Positions 8,747-15,747 of a stretch of DNA of 64,000 nucleotides are shown here, in pieces. Below the pieces are notes generated by a model that was not told the origin of the DNA, did not search any database, and saw nothing but the letters and a program-made list of their open reading frames with translations. A program made the position numbers and the translations under genes. Each line of letters starts with the position of its first letter. The stretch's first letter is position 1. The stretch is from Glaciecola sp965658765 (GTDB lineage Bacteria > Pseudomonadota > Gammaproteobacteria > Enterobacterales > Alteromonadaceae), in contig CBFHTO010000005.1 of assembly GCA_965658765.1 (NCBI GenBank), positions 1 to 64,000 of the forward strand, in the 5' to 3' direction.

Positions 8747-9103
8747 TTACTTTTTAATAGGTTTACGAGGACCTTTACGGGTACGCGCATTAGTTTTAGT
8801 GCGCTGACCACGTAGAGGTAAGCTACGACGGTGGCGTATACCACGGAAGCAACCTAGGTCCATCAAACGTTTAATACTCATCGAGACTTCACGGCGTAAA
8901 TCACCTTCTACAGTAAATTTAGCTACTTCGTCACGAAGTTTATCGATTGTTGTCTCATCCAATTCTTTGATCTTGGTAGACTCTGAAACACCTGCGTTTA
9001 CACAGATTTCCTTTGCTCGGGTTGAACCGATTCCATAAATGGATTGCAAAGCAATAACTGTATGCTTGTGCTCAGGAATGTTAATGCCAGCGATACGGGC
9101 CAT
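8747..9103 (-). CDS. rpsM: 30S ribosomal protein S13
   Basis: 118 residues from the ATG at 9103 (M-A-R-I-A-G-I-N-I-P), the length and start of E. coli S13. An upstream in-frame GTG is rejected because AGGAG (9112-9116) is ideally spaced for the ATG. The protein ends with the usual basic tail (T-R-K-G-P-R-K-P-I-K-K). It is the first gene of the alpha operon, behind an S4-type regulatory leader. Confidence 0.97.
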   Translation of the reverse strand: MARIAGINIPEHKHTVIALQSIYGIGSTRAKEICVNAGVSESTKIKELDETTIDKLRDEVAKFTVEGDLRREVSMSIKRLMDLGCFRGIRHRRSLPLRGQRTKTNARTRKGPRKPIKK

Positions 9104-9172
9104 TAACAGCACTCCTCTTAATTATAGTTACTAGCCTAAAAAGCCCGATAGGATACTTACCCAGTAACAAAA
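9098..9172 (-). promoter_or_regulatory. Alpha operon leader: S4-binding pseudoknot (Alpha_RBS type)
   Basis: The minus strand upstream of rpsM contains the elements remembered from the E. coli alpha leader: GTATCCT, then CGGGCTTTTTAG, then AGGAGTGC directly before the start. An outer stem GTTACT/AGTAAC (9163-9168 with 9127-9132) encloses an inner stem CCTA/TAGG. In E. coli this RNA folds into a pseudoknot over the ribosome binding site and binds S4 to repress translation. The call rests on these sequence blocks and their position. Confidence 0.8.
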
Positions 9173-9194
9173 TTGCAAATAAGGTTTTAGGGCT

Positions 9195-9217
9195 CATACC
9201 GCCAGTACAGCGGTATG
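9195..9217. other. Hairpin between rpmJ and rpsM
   Basis: A perfect 8-bp inverted repeat CATACCGC / GCGGTATG with a 7-nt loop lies 40 bp after rpmJ and upstream of the alpha leader. No T run follows it on either strand, so it is not a classical terminator. It may be an RNA-processing or attenuation structure separating the spc and alpha transcripts. Confidence 0.4.
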
Positions 9218-9257
9218 ATAATAAAAACCAGTTGAATGTCTCTATCTCAAGAGACGA

Positions 9258-9371
9258 TTAACCTTGCCTTTGCTTATGCTTAGGCTCTACACAGATCACT
9301 CTAACAACGCCGTTACGTTTTATGATCTTGCAGTTACGGCAAATCTTTTTAACGGATGCACGAACTTTCAT
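9258..9371 (-). CDS. rpmJ: 50S ribosomal protein L36
   Basis: A 37-codon gene read directly from the sequence. It begins M-K-V-R-A-S-V-K-K-I-C and ends E-P-K-H-K-Q-R-Q-G. The C-x2-C...C...H arrangement (C11, C14, C27, H32) is the zinc-ribbon of the zinc-binding L36 type. GGAG lies 7 nt before the ATG. It sits between secY and rpsM, as in other Gammaproteobacteria. Confidence 0.96.
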   Translation of the reverse strand: MKVRASVKKICRNCKIIKRNGVVRVICVEPKHKQRQG

Positions 9372-9402
9372 CACATCACTCCGTAGTGGACTAACTAAAA
9401 GG

Positions 9403-10713
9403 CTAGCCTTTTAAGTTAGCTTTCTTAAGAACATCCCCATATTGATGAGACATCAAGTGGGTCTGCACCTGCGCCATAAAATCCATTACTACTACGCAAA
9501 TTATCAGTAGCGACGTTCCACCGAAGTAAAACGGCACATTGAACCATAGTAATAAGAACTCAGGCACCAAACAAACAAAGGTAATATAGAGAGCACCAGC
9601 TAAGGTCAACCTTGTCATCACTTTATCTATATATCGTGATGTTTGCTCGCCGGGACGAATCCCAGGAACAAAAGCGCCAGATTTCTTTAAATTATCAGCG
9701 GTTTCGCGCGGATTAAACTGCAACGCTGTATAAAAGAAGCAAAAGAATATTATGGTTACCGCATATAACATTACGTACAAAGGCTGCCCGGGAGACAGTA
9801 ATAATGAAATGTCAGCTAGAAATGAAAAGTTTTCATTTTGGCCAAGCATCCCAGATAATGTACTCGGGAACAAAATAATACTTGATGCAAAGATTGGTGG
9901 GATAACTCCCGCCATATTTACCTTAAGTGGTAAATGTGAACTTTGAGCAGCAAATACTTTTCTGCCTTGCTGTCTTTTCGCATAGTTTACAACTATACGG
10001 CGCTGAGCACGCTCAACGAAGACAACCAAATAAGTCAATGCAATGATAATCGCACCTAATATAAACAAGAATAGCAGATTTATATCACCTTGCCGTGCTT
10101 GTTCTGCAGTTTGACCGATTGCCGTTGGCAACCCAGCGACAATACCTGCAAAAATTAGGATAGAAATACCGTTTCCGATGCCTCTTTCGGTTATTTGCTC
10201 ACCTAACCACATTAAAAACATGGTTCCGGTAACCAAACTCACCACCGCTGTAAAATAGAAAGCTAAGCCAGGATTTATCACTAAGCCAGGAATCATAGAC
10301 GGTAAACCAGTTGAAATCCCAATTGATTGGAAAGTCGCAAGTACTAACGTTAAGTAACGTGTGTACTGACTGATTTTACGTTGGCCAGATTGGCCTTCTT
10401 TCTTTAATTCCTTAAACGGCTCATGCACAGCTGCTAATAGCTGCATGATAATGGACGCTGTGATGTAAGGCATAATACCCAACGCCAATACAGATGCTCT
10501 TTCTAGAGCCCCACCCGAAAACATGTTAAACATGCCCACGATGGTCCCTGTTTGTTGTTCAAATATCTGTGACAACACATTGGAATCTATACCGGGAATC
10601 GGAACATACGACCCAAGCCTAAACACAATGATTGCGCCAAGCACAAACAACAGTCTTGAACGCAATTCGCCCAATCCGCCGCCTGTACTTGTACCCTGTC
10701 CTGGTTTCGCCAT
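9403..10713 (-). CDS. secY: Preprotein translocase subunit SecY
   Basis: A 436-residue polytopic membrane protein with about ten transmembrane helices forming the SecYEG channel. The N-terminal part has R-S-R-L-L-F-V-L-G-A and the plug-region P-I-P-G-I-D. Conserved cytosolic-loop motifs include R-R-I-V-V-N-Y-A-K-R-Q-Q-G-R and, later, F-V-P-G-I-R-P-G-E-Q-T. It lies between rplO and rpmJ in the spc operon. Confidence 0.98.
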   Translation of the reverse strand: MAKPGQGTSTGGGLGELRSRLLFVLGAIIVFRLGSYVPIPGIDSNVLSQIFEQQTGTIVGMFNMFSGGALERASVLALGIMPYITASIIMQLLAAVHEPFKELKKEGQSGQRKISQYTRYLTLVLATFQSIGISTGLPSMIPGLVINPGLAFYFTAVVSLVTGTMFLMWLGEQITERGIGNGISILIFAGIVAGLPTAIGQTAEQARQGDINLLFLFILGAIIIALTYLVVFVERAQRRIVVNYAKRQQGRKVFAAQSSHLPLKVNMAGVIPPIFASSIILFPSTLSGMLGQNENFSFLADISLLLSPGQPLYVMLYAVTIIFFCFFYTALQFNPRETADNLKKSGAFVPGIRPGEQTSRYIDKVMTRLTLAGALYITFVCLVPEFLLLWFNVPFYFGGTSLLIICVVVMDFMAQVQTHLMSHQYGDVLKKANLKG

Positions 10714-10718
10714 TTAGC

Positions 10719-11153
10719 TTATTCCTCTACTTTACCGCCAGCAGCGTTAATTGCTTCAAGTGCGCCTTTGGTCACTTTCAAACCATTAACAGTAACCGCT
10801 CGGTTAATTGAGCCGCTTAAGATTACTTTGACGTTTTGCATTTCTTTCTTAACAAGACCAGCGGCTTTCAAAGTTTCTAAAGAAACGATGTCACCTTCGA
10901 CCTTGGCAATTTCGCTCAAAGTTACTTGGTCTGTTACAAATGATACGCGAGACTTAAAACCGAACTTAGGTAAGCGGCGTTGAATAGGCATTTGACCGCC
11001 TTCAAAACCAGGCTTAACCGATCCGCCAGAGCGGCTTTTTTGGCCTTTATGACCACGTCCACCGGTTTTTCCAAGCCCTGAACCGATTCCTCGGCCTACA
11101 CGCTTACCAGATTGTTTAGCTCCAGGTGCAGGAGCAATAGTATTTAATTTCAT
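10719..11153 (-). CDS. rplO: 50S ribosomal protein L15
   Basis: 144 residues, beginning M-K-L-N-T-I-A-P-A-P-G-A and followed by the Gly/Lys/Arg-rich extension (V-G-R-G-I-G-S-G-L-G-K-T-G-G-R-G-H-K-G) that threads into 23S rRNA. It is placed between rpmD and secY as usual for the spc operon. Confidence 0.98.
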   Translation of the reverse strand: MKLNTIAPAPGAKQSGKRVGRGIGSGLGKTGGRGHKGQKSRSGGSVKPGFEGGQMPIQRRLPKFGFKSRVSFVTDQVTLSEIAKVEGDIVSLETLKAAGLVKKEMQNVKVILSGSINRAVTVNGLKVTKGALEAINAAGGKVEE

Positions 11154-11156
11154 TTT

Positions 11157-11339
11157 TTACTCCTCCACTATCTCAACCATGTAATTAACACGGTTTACCA
11201 TTCCACGAACAGATGGTGTATCTTCTAATTCACGAACATGACCGATTTTACGTAAGCCTAGACCAACCAAGGTTGCTTTATGCTTAGGCAATCGACCAAT
11301 AGAGCTTTTAACTTGCTTTACTTTAATCGTCTTTGCCAT
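11157..11339 (-). CDS. rpmD: 50S ribosomal protein L30
   Basis: 60 residues from the ATG at 11339 (M-A-K-T-I-K-V-K-Q-V-K-S-S-I-G-R), the usual L30 length. A TTG two codons upstream is rejected because GGGG is better spaced from this ATG. It lies 6 bp after rpsE and just before rplO. Confidence 0.97.
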   Translation of the reverse strand: MAKTIKVKQVKSSIGRLPKHKATLVGLGLRKIGHVRELEDTPSVRGMVNRVNYMVEIVEE

Positions 11340-11345
11340 GTTCAA

Positions 11346-11849
11346 TTACCCCAAAATTTCGTCTACTGGCAATCCACGTTTTGCTGCAACTTGCTCAGGA
11401 GAATTCATCTCAACAAGAGCATTAATCGTCGCGCGAACCACGTTAATTGGATTGGTAGAGCCGTAACACTTTGAAAGAACGTTTTGTACGCCTGCTACTT
11501 CAAGTACAGCACGCATTGCACCACCGGCAATAATACCAGTACCTTCTGATGCTGGTTGCATGTATACCTTAGAGCCAGAGTGACGTCCTTTGATAGGATG
11601 TTGTAATGTATTACCGTTTAGATCGATATTTACAAGGTTGCGACGCGCTTTTTCCATTGCCTTTTGTATGGCGGCTGGAACTTCGCGTGCTTTACCGTAA
11701 CCGAAACCTACACGGCCATTACCATCGCCAACTACCGTTAATGCAGTAAAGCTGAAAATACGTCCACCTTTTACCACTTTAGAAACACGGTTTACAGCGA
11801 TTAGTTTTTCTAACAGGTCGCCCTGTTGTTGAACTTCTACTTTAGCCAT
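11346..11849 (-). CDS. rpsE: 30S ribosomal protein S5
   Basis: 167 residues, as in E. coli. It has the double-stranded RNA-binding-like N-terminal domain (L-I-A-V-N-R-V-S-K-V-V-K-G-G-R) and the C-terminal domain with A-S-E-G-T-G-I-I-A-G-G. S5 contributes to decoding accuracy and is the classical site of spectinomycin resistance changes; the loop here reads V-V-K-G-G-R, as in wild-type proteins. Confidence 0.98.
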   Translation of the reverse strand: MAKVEVQQQGDLLEKLIAVNRVSKVVKGGRIFSFTALTVVGDGNGRVGFGYGKAREVPAAIQKAMEKARRNLVNIDLNGNTLQHPIKGRHSGSKVYMQPASEGTGIIAGGAMRAVLEVAGVQNVLSKCYGSTNPINVVRATINALVEMNSPEQVAAKRGLPVDEILG

Positions 11850-11858
11850 TTTAAACTC

Positions 11859-12212
11859 CTAGAACTGAAGGCCCGCTTCGCGAGCGGCATCAGCCAGTGC
11901 TTTCACACGACCGTGATATTTAAATCCACTTCTATCGAAAGCAACGGTTTTAACGCCTTTTTCAATAGCTCGTTCTGCGATCGCCTTACCTACTGCTGCT
12001 GCAGCCGCTGCATTGCCTGTCGCCGAAAGTTCACCTTTGATGTCTTTCTCGACAGTTGACGCCGCCGCTAATACTTCAGAACCGCTTGCAGCGATTAACT
12101 GAGCATAAATGTGGCGTGGTGTACGGTTTACTACCAAGCGAATCGCTTCTAGTTCACTGATCTTCTTACGAGCGCGAGTTGCGCGACGTAAGCGAGCTGT
12201 TTTCTTATCCAT
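11859..12212 (-). CDS. rplR: 50S ribosomal protein L18
   Basis: 117 residues from the ATG at 12212 (M-D-K-K-T-A-R-L-R-R-A), the normal length. An in-frame GTG three codons upstream is less likely because AGGTGG is well spaced for the ATG. L18 binds 5S rRNA. The C-terminal D-R-S-G-F-K-Y-H-G-R-V-K-A-L-A-D-A-A-R-E is characteristic. Confidence 0.97.
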   Translation of the reverse strand: MDKKTARLRRATRARKKISELEAIRLVVNRTPRHIYAQLIAASGSEVLAAASTVEKDIKGELSATGNAAAAAAVGKAIAERAIEKGVKTVAFDRSGFKYHGRVKALADAAREAGLQF

Positions 12213-12221
12213 ATCACCCAC

Positions 12222-12755
12222 CTACTTTTTCTTAGCTTCTTTACGACGAACAACCTCATCAGCATAACGAACACCTTTACCTTTATAAGGCTCTGGTGGA
12301 CGGTAAGCGCGGATGTTAGCTGCAACCTGACCCACTACCTGCTTATCAATGCCTGAAACAACGATTTCAGTTTGCGTAGGAGTCTGAACAGTAATGCCTT
12401 CAGGCATTTCATAAACAACAGGATGTGAAAAGCCTAGCGTAAGGTTAAGTTTGCTACCTTGTGCATTTGCACGATAACCAACACCATTCAGCTGAAGTTT
12501 CTTCTCAAAACCTTTAGTTACACCAGTTACCATATTGTCTAATAACGAACGAGCAGTACCAGCTTGAGCCCAACCGTTTGCAGCGCCTTCAACAGGCTCT
12601 ACTTTCAGTTCGTTCTCTTCTTGCTTAACCGCAACTGCGTCATTAAATATACGAGTTAGTGAACCTTTACTACCTTTTACTGTAACTTCTTGTGAGGCTA
12701 TAGATACTTCTACACCAGACGCGATCGTTACAGGAGCTTTTGCTATACGTGACAT
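12222..12755 (-). CDS. rplF: 50S ribosomal protein L6
   Basis: 177 residues, with two tandem L6 domains. The conserved C-terminal motif P-E-P-Y-K-G-K-G-V-R-Y sits near residue 154, close to the factor-binding site of the large subunit. Its stop codon lies 9 bp before the rplR start. Confidence 0.98.
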   Translation of the reverse strand: MSRIAKAPVTIASGVEVSIASQEVTVKGSKGSLTRIFNDAVAVKQEENELKVEPVEGAANGWAQAGTARSLLDNMVTGVTKGFEKKLQLNGVGYRANAQGSKLNLTLGFSHPVVYEMPEGITVQTPTQTEIVVSGIDKQVVGQVAANIRAYRPPEPYKGKGVRYADEVVRRKEAKKK

Positions 12756-12769
12756 TTAATATTCCTCCG

Positions 12770-13162
12770 TTACGCTACATAACCGATGATCTCACCGCCC
12801 ATGCCAGCTTTACGCGCTGCACGGTCAGTCATCACACCTTTTGAGGTAGACACGATAGCAATCCCGAGTCCGCCAAGTACCTTCGGTAACTCATCTTTTT
12901 TCTTATAGATGCGTAAACCAGGACGGCTAACTCTTTCAATTGTATCTATTACTTTTTTACCTTCGAAATATTTCAAGCTAACTTCTAAAGTTGGCTTTGC
13001 ATCGTCAGTAACTGTAAACCCTTCAACATAACCTTCTGCTTGCAATAACTTTGCAATCGCAACACGTACTTTTGAAGAAGGCATTGTGACTGAAACTTTA
13101 GAAGCCTGTTGGCCATTTCGAATTCGGGTAAACATATCCGCGATAGGATCTTGCATGCTCAT
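12770..13162 (-). CDS. rpsH: 30S ribosomal protein S8
   Basis: 130 residues starting M-S-M-Q-D-P-I-A-D-M-F-T-R-I-R-N-G, nearly identical to the E. coli N-terminus, and ending with the G-G-E-I-I-G-Y-V-A type tail. S8 binds the central domain of 16S rRNA and in enteric bacteria represses the spc operon by binding mRNA near rplE. Confidence 0.98.
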   Translation of the reverse strand: MSMQDPIADMFTRIRNGQQASKVSVTMPSSKVRVAIAKLLQAEGYVEGFTVTDDAKPTLEVSLKYFEGKKVIDTIERVSRPGLRIYKKKDELPKVLGGLGIAIVSTSKGVMTDRAARKAGMGGEIIGYVA

Positions 13163-13174
13163 ATCTGCTACTCC

Positions 13175-13480
13175 TTACCAGCTGGCTTTTTTAAGGCCAG
13201 GGACCTCACCACGCATTGCAGCTTCACGAAGCTTAATACGAGAAAGACCGAATTTGCGTAGGAACCCATGTGGACGACCAGTAACACGACAACGATTTTG
13301 TTGACGTGAACGAGACGAATCACGTGGAAGTTGTTGTAGCTTAAGAACAGCGTCCCAGCGCTCTTCTTCTGAAGCATTCACATCGTTGATTATCGCTTTA
13401 AGCGCATCACGTTTTGCTGAATACTTCTTAACCAGCTTAGCACGCTTTACTTCACGCGCTTTCATTGATTCTTTTGCCAT
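13175..13480 (-). CDS. rpsN: 30S ribosomal protein S14
   Basis: 101 residues. This is the long, zinc-free form of S14 found in most Gammaproteobacteria: the C-x2-C pairs of the short form are missing and the region R-C-R-V-T-G-R-P-H-G-F-L-R-K-F-G holds a single Cys. It is in normal position between rplE and rpsH. Confidence 0.97.
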   Translation of the reverse strand: MAKESMKAREVKRAKLVKKYSAKRDALKAIINDVNASEEERWDAVLKLQQLPRDSSRSRQQNRCRVTGRPHGFLRKFGLSRIKLREAAMRGEVPGLKKASW

Positions 13481-13491
13481 AACCCTACACC

Positions 13492-14031
13492 TTATTTTCT
13501 AAACGGGAAGCTGAATGCACTCAATAGAGCATGTGCTTCATCGTTAGTTTTTGCACTGGTAGTGATAGTAATATCCATACCGCGTACCTTATCCACTTTA
13601 TCGAAATCGATTTCAGGGAAGATGATCTGCTCGCGCACACCCATGCTATAGTTGCCTTGCCCATCAAATGATTTAGGGTTAAGACCACGGAAGTCACGGA
13701 TACGTGGAATAGTGATAGAAATAAGTCTTTCTAAAAATTCCCACATACGCTCACCGCGTAGGGTTACTTTACAGCCAATCGGATAACCTTCACGGATTTT
13801 AAAACCCGCTACAGATTTTCTAGCAACAGTGACTACTGGTTTTTGACCAGCTATAGCAGCCATATCAGCTTGCGCTGCTTCTAGCACTTTTTTGTCTGCT
13901 ACTGCTTCACCTAAACCCATGTTTAAGGTGATCTTTTCAATCCGAGGGACTTGCATGACGCTTTTGTATCCGAACTGCTTCGCAAGATCAGCTACTACTG
14001 TTTCTTTATAGAAATCATGCAGTTTCGCCAT
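13492..14031 (-). CDS. rplE: 50S ribosomal protein L5
   Basis: 179 residues from the ATG at 14031 (M-A-K-L-H-D-F-Y-K-E-T-V), matching the E. coli start and length. An in-frame upstream start four codons earlier is rejected on that basis. L5 contacts 5S rRNA and the P-site tRNA. Typical motifs include R-D-F-R-G-L-N-P-K-S-F-D and P-E-I-D-F-D-K-V. Confidence 0.97.
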   Translation of the reverse strand: MAKLHDFYKETVVADLAKQFGYKSVMQVPRIEKITLNMGLGEAVADKKVLEAAQADMAAIAGQKPVVTVARKSVAGFKIREGYPIGCKVTLRGERMWEFLERLISITIPRIRDFRGLNPKSFDGQGNYSMGVREQIIFPEIDFDKVDKVRGMDITITTSAKTNDEAHALLSAFSFPFRK

Positions 14032-14051
14032 CGTACTCTCCAATATAGTTA

Positions 14052-14366
14052 TTAAACTAAGTCGCCGTTAGATTTAAAGAAACGAACTTTCTTTTCATCT
14101 TCTACACGGAAACCTACGCGATCTGCTTTACCCGTTGCCGGGTTAACAACCGCTACATTTGAAACATGAATAGAAGCTTCTTTGTCAATGATGCCACCAG
14201 GCTCGCCCGCTTGCGGGTTTGGCTTTTGGTGTTTCTTAACAACATTAACGCCTTCTACGTATACACGGTCTTCAGATGGTAAAACGCGCAAAACTTTGCC
14301 TTGTTTACCTTTGTCTTTACCCGCTATTACGACTACTTCATCATCACGACGAATTTTATTAGCCAT
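14052..14366 (-). CDS. rplX: 50S ribosomal protein L24
   Basis: 104 residues, with the KOW motif (V-I-A-G-K-D-K-G-K-Q-G-K-V) at about residues 12-24. L24 initiates 50S assembly. It lies 12 bp downstream of rplN. Confidence 0.98.
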   Translation of the reverse strand: MANKIRRDDEVVVIAGKDKGKQGKVLRVLPSEDRVYVEGVNVVKKHQKPNPQAGEPGGIIDKEASIHVSNVAVVNPATGKADRVGFRVEDEKKVRFFKSNGDLV

Positions 14367-14378
14367 TATCGTGACTCC

Positions 14379-14747
14379 TTATAGTACCTCTGGGGCCAAT
14401 GAAATGATCTTCATGAAAGAATCTCCACGAAGCTCACGAGTGACCGGGCCAAAGATACGCGTGCCAATAGGTTGCTTGTTTGCGTTAAGCAAAACAGCTG
14501 CGTTGTTATCAAAACGGATAGTTGAACCATCAGCTCGACGTACGCCTTTCCTAGTACGCACCACCACTGCATTCAAAACGTCACCTTTTTTAACTTTACC
14601 GCGAGGAATTGCTTCTTTGACGGTAACTTTAATGATGTCGCCTATATGTGCATAACGGCGATGCGAGCCACCTAGAACCTTAATACACTGAACCCTGCGA
14701 GCGCCCGAGTTATCGGCAACGTCCAGGTTAGTTTGCATTTGGATCAT
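14379..14747 (-). CDS. rplN: 50S ribosomal protein L14
   Basis: 122 residues starting M-I-Q-M-Q-T-N-L-D-V-A-D-N-S-G-A-R, typical L14. It is the first gene of the spc operon. Normally rpsQ and the rest of the S10 operon lie directly upstream; here the next upstream gene is rlmB, which belongs to a different neighbourhood. Confidence 0.98.
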   Translation of the reverse strand: MIQMQTNLDVADNSGARRVQCIKVLGGSHRRYAHIGDIIKVTVKEAIPRGKVKKGDVLNAVVVRTRKGVRRADGSTIRFDNNAAVLLNANKQPIGTRIFGPVTRELRGDSFMKIISLAPEVL

Positions 14748-14906
14748 GTTAGTGCTCCGCTGTTAAATATTATGACTCTCACGAGTCTCTAAGCTGCTAT
14801 TTTTAATTCAAATTTTTTACAAAAAGATTAAAAATAGACCATACCCCCACAAAAAGGGCGCGAAACTATAACAGAAAAGAGTGTGTACGTGTAGTGTAAA
14901 TTAAAG
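14748..14906 (-). promoter_or_regulatory. Probable spc operon promoter and leader
   Basis: This gap replaces the usual rpsQ-rplN junction. On the minus strand a TATAGT box (14865-14870) is followed by a GC-rich discriminator (TTCGCGCCC), the layout of stringently controlled ribosomal promoters; only a poor -35 (TACACG, 17 bp away) is visible. The leader of about 110 nt contains a short hairpin with GACTC/GAGTC arms (about 14772-14785). The exact start is not certain. Confidence 0.45.
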
Positions 14907-14939
14907 AAAATCCTCGATTAATTGCTAATCGAGGATTTT
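14907..14939 (-). terminator. Terminator after rlmB
   Basis: A perfect 14-bp inverted repeat AAAATCCTCGATTA / TAATCGAGGATTTT with a 5-nt loop lies 34 bp after the rlmB stop. The minus-strand 3' arm ends in TTTT, followed by CTTTAATTT. It should end the rnr-rlmB transcript before the spc promoter. Confidence 0.85.
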
Positions 14940-14973
14940 GAGGTCGAAACATTTATTTTAAGGCAAATACAAT

Positions 14974-15717
14974 CTAAGTTTTAATGCCCTGTCGCATTAT
15001 TTCAAACAAACAAATCCCAGAGGCGACCGAGACATTAAGGCTGCTAACACTTCCAGCCATGGGCAACTTGACCAATTCGTCACACGTTTCACGTGTCAGT
15101 CGGCGCATCCCACTGCCCTCTGCACCCATAACAAGCGCAATTGGCCCTGAAAACTCATAGTCATAAATTAAGATGTCAGCTTCCCCTGCAGTGCCAACCA
15201 CCCATACGCCTTTTTCTTGCATTATTTTTAAGGTGCGCGCTAAATTCGTCACTTGAATTAATGGCACTGTTTCAGCAGCCCCCACAGCGACCTTTCTAAC
15301 TGTCGCCGTCAACTGTGCTGATTTGTCTTTTGGTACTATGATTGCCTGCGCCCCAACTGCATCGCAATTACGCAAACAAGCGCCCAAGTTATGTGGGTCG
15401 GTCACGCCGTCTAAAACCAAAAATAGAGGCTTCTCGTGTTCTTCCAATATTTTATCTAAGTCGTGTTCATCAAGAGCTTTTAAAGGCTTACACATTGCCA
15501 CAATGCCCTGATGTTTCTCGCCATGGGTTTTATCATCGAGGGTTTTTCTATGAACAAACTGCACCGAAATCCTAAACTTTCTTGCTATATTCACAATCGA
15601 ATTCAAACGCTCATCATTGCGTCCCTTCGACACCATTATTTCTAAAATGCGCTCAGGTTGTTTATCACAAACTGCTTGAATAGCGTGAATACCGTAGATT
15701 AATTCGTTCTGTGCCAT
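14974..15717 (-). CDS. rlmB: 23S rRNA (guanosine(2251)-2'-O)-methyltransferase
   Basis: 247 residues. An N-terminal substrate-binding domain (I-Y-G-I-H-A-I-Q-A-V) is followed by the SpoU/TrmD knotted methyltransferase domain with D-x-V-T-D-P-H-N-L-G-A-C-L-R, V-M-G-A-E-G-S-G-M-R-R and the C-terminal L-N-V-S-V-A-S-G-I-C-L-F-E. It methylates the ribosomal P-loop. It lies 30 bp after rnr, the usual gammaproteobacterial pair. Confidence 0.96.
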   Translation of the reverse strand: MAQNELIYGIHAIQAVCDKQPERILEIMVSKGRNDERLNSIVNIARKFRISVQFVHRKTLDDKTHGEKHQGIVAMCKPLKALDEHDLDKILEEHEKPLFLVLDGVTDPHNLGACLRNCDAVGAQAIIVPKDKSAQLTATVRKVAVGAAETVPLIQVTNLARTLKIMQEKGVWVVGTAGEADILIYDYEFSGPIALVMGAEGSGMRRLTRETCDELVKLPMAGSVSSLNVSVASGICLFEIMRQGIKT

Positions 15718-15747
15718 GCTTTGATTTATATCCTGTTTTCGCGGAAC

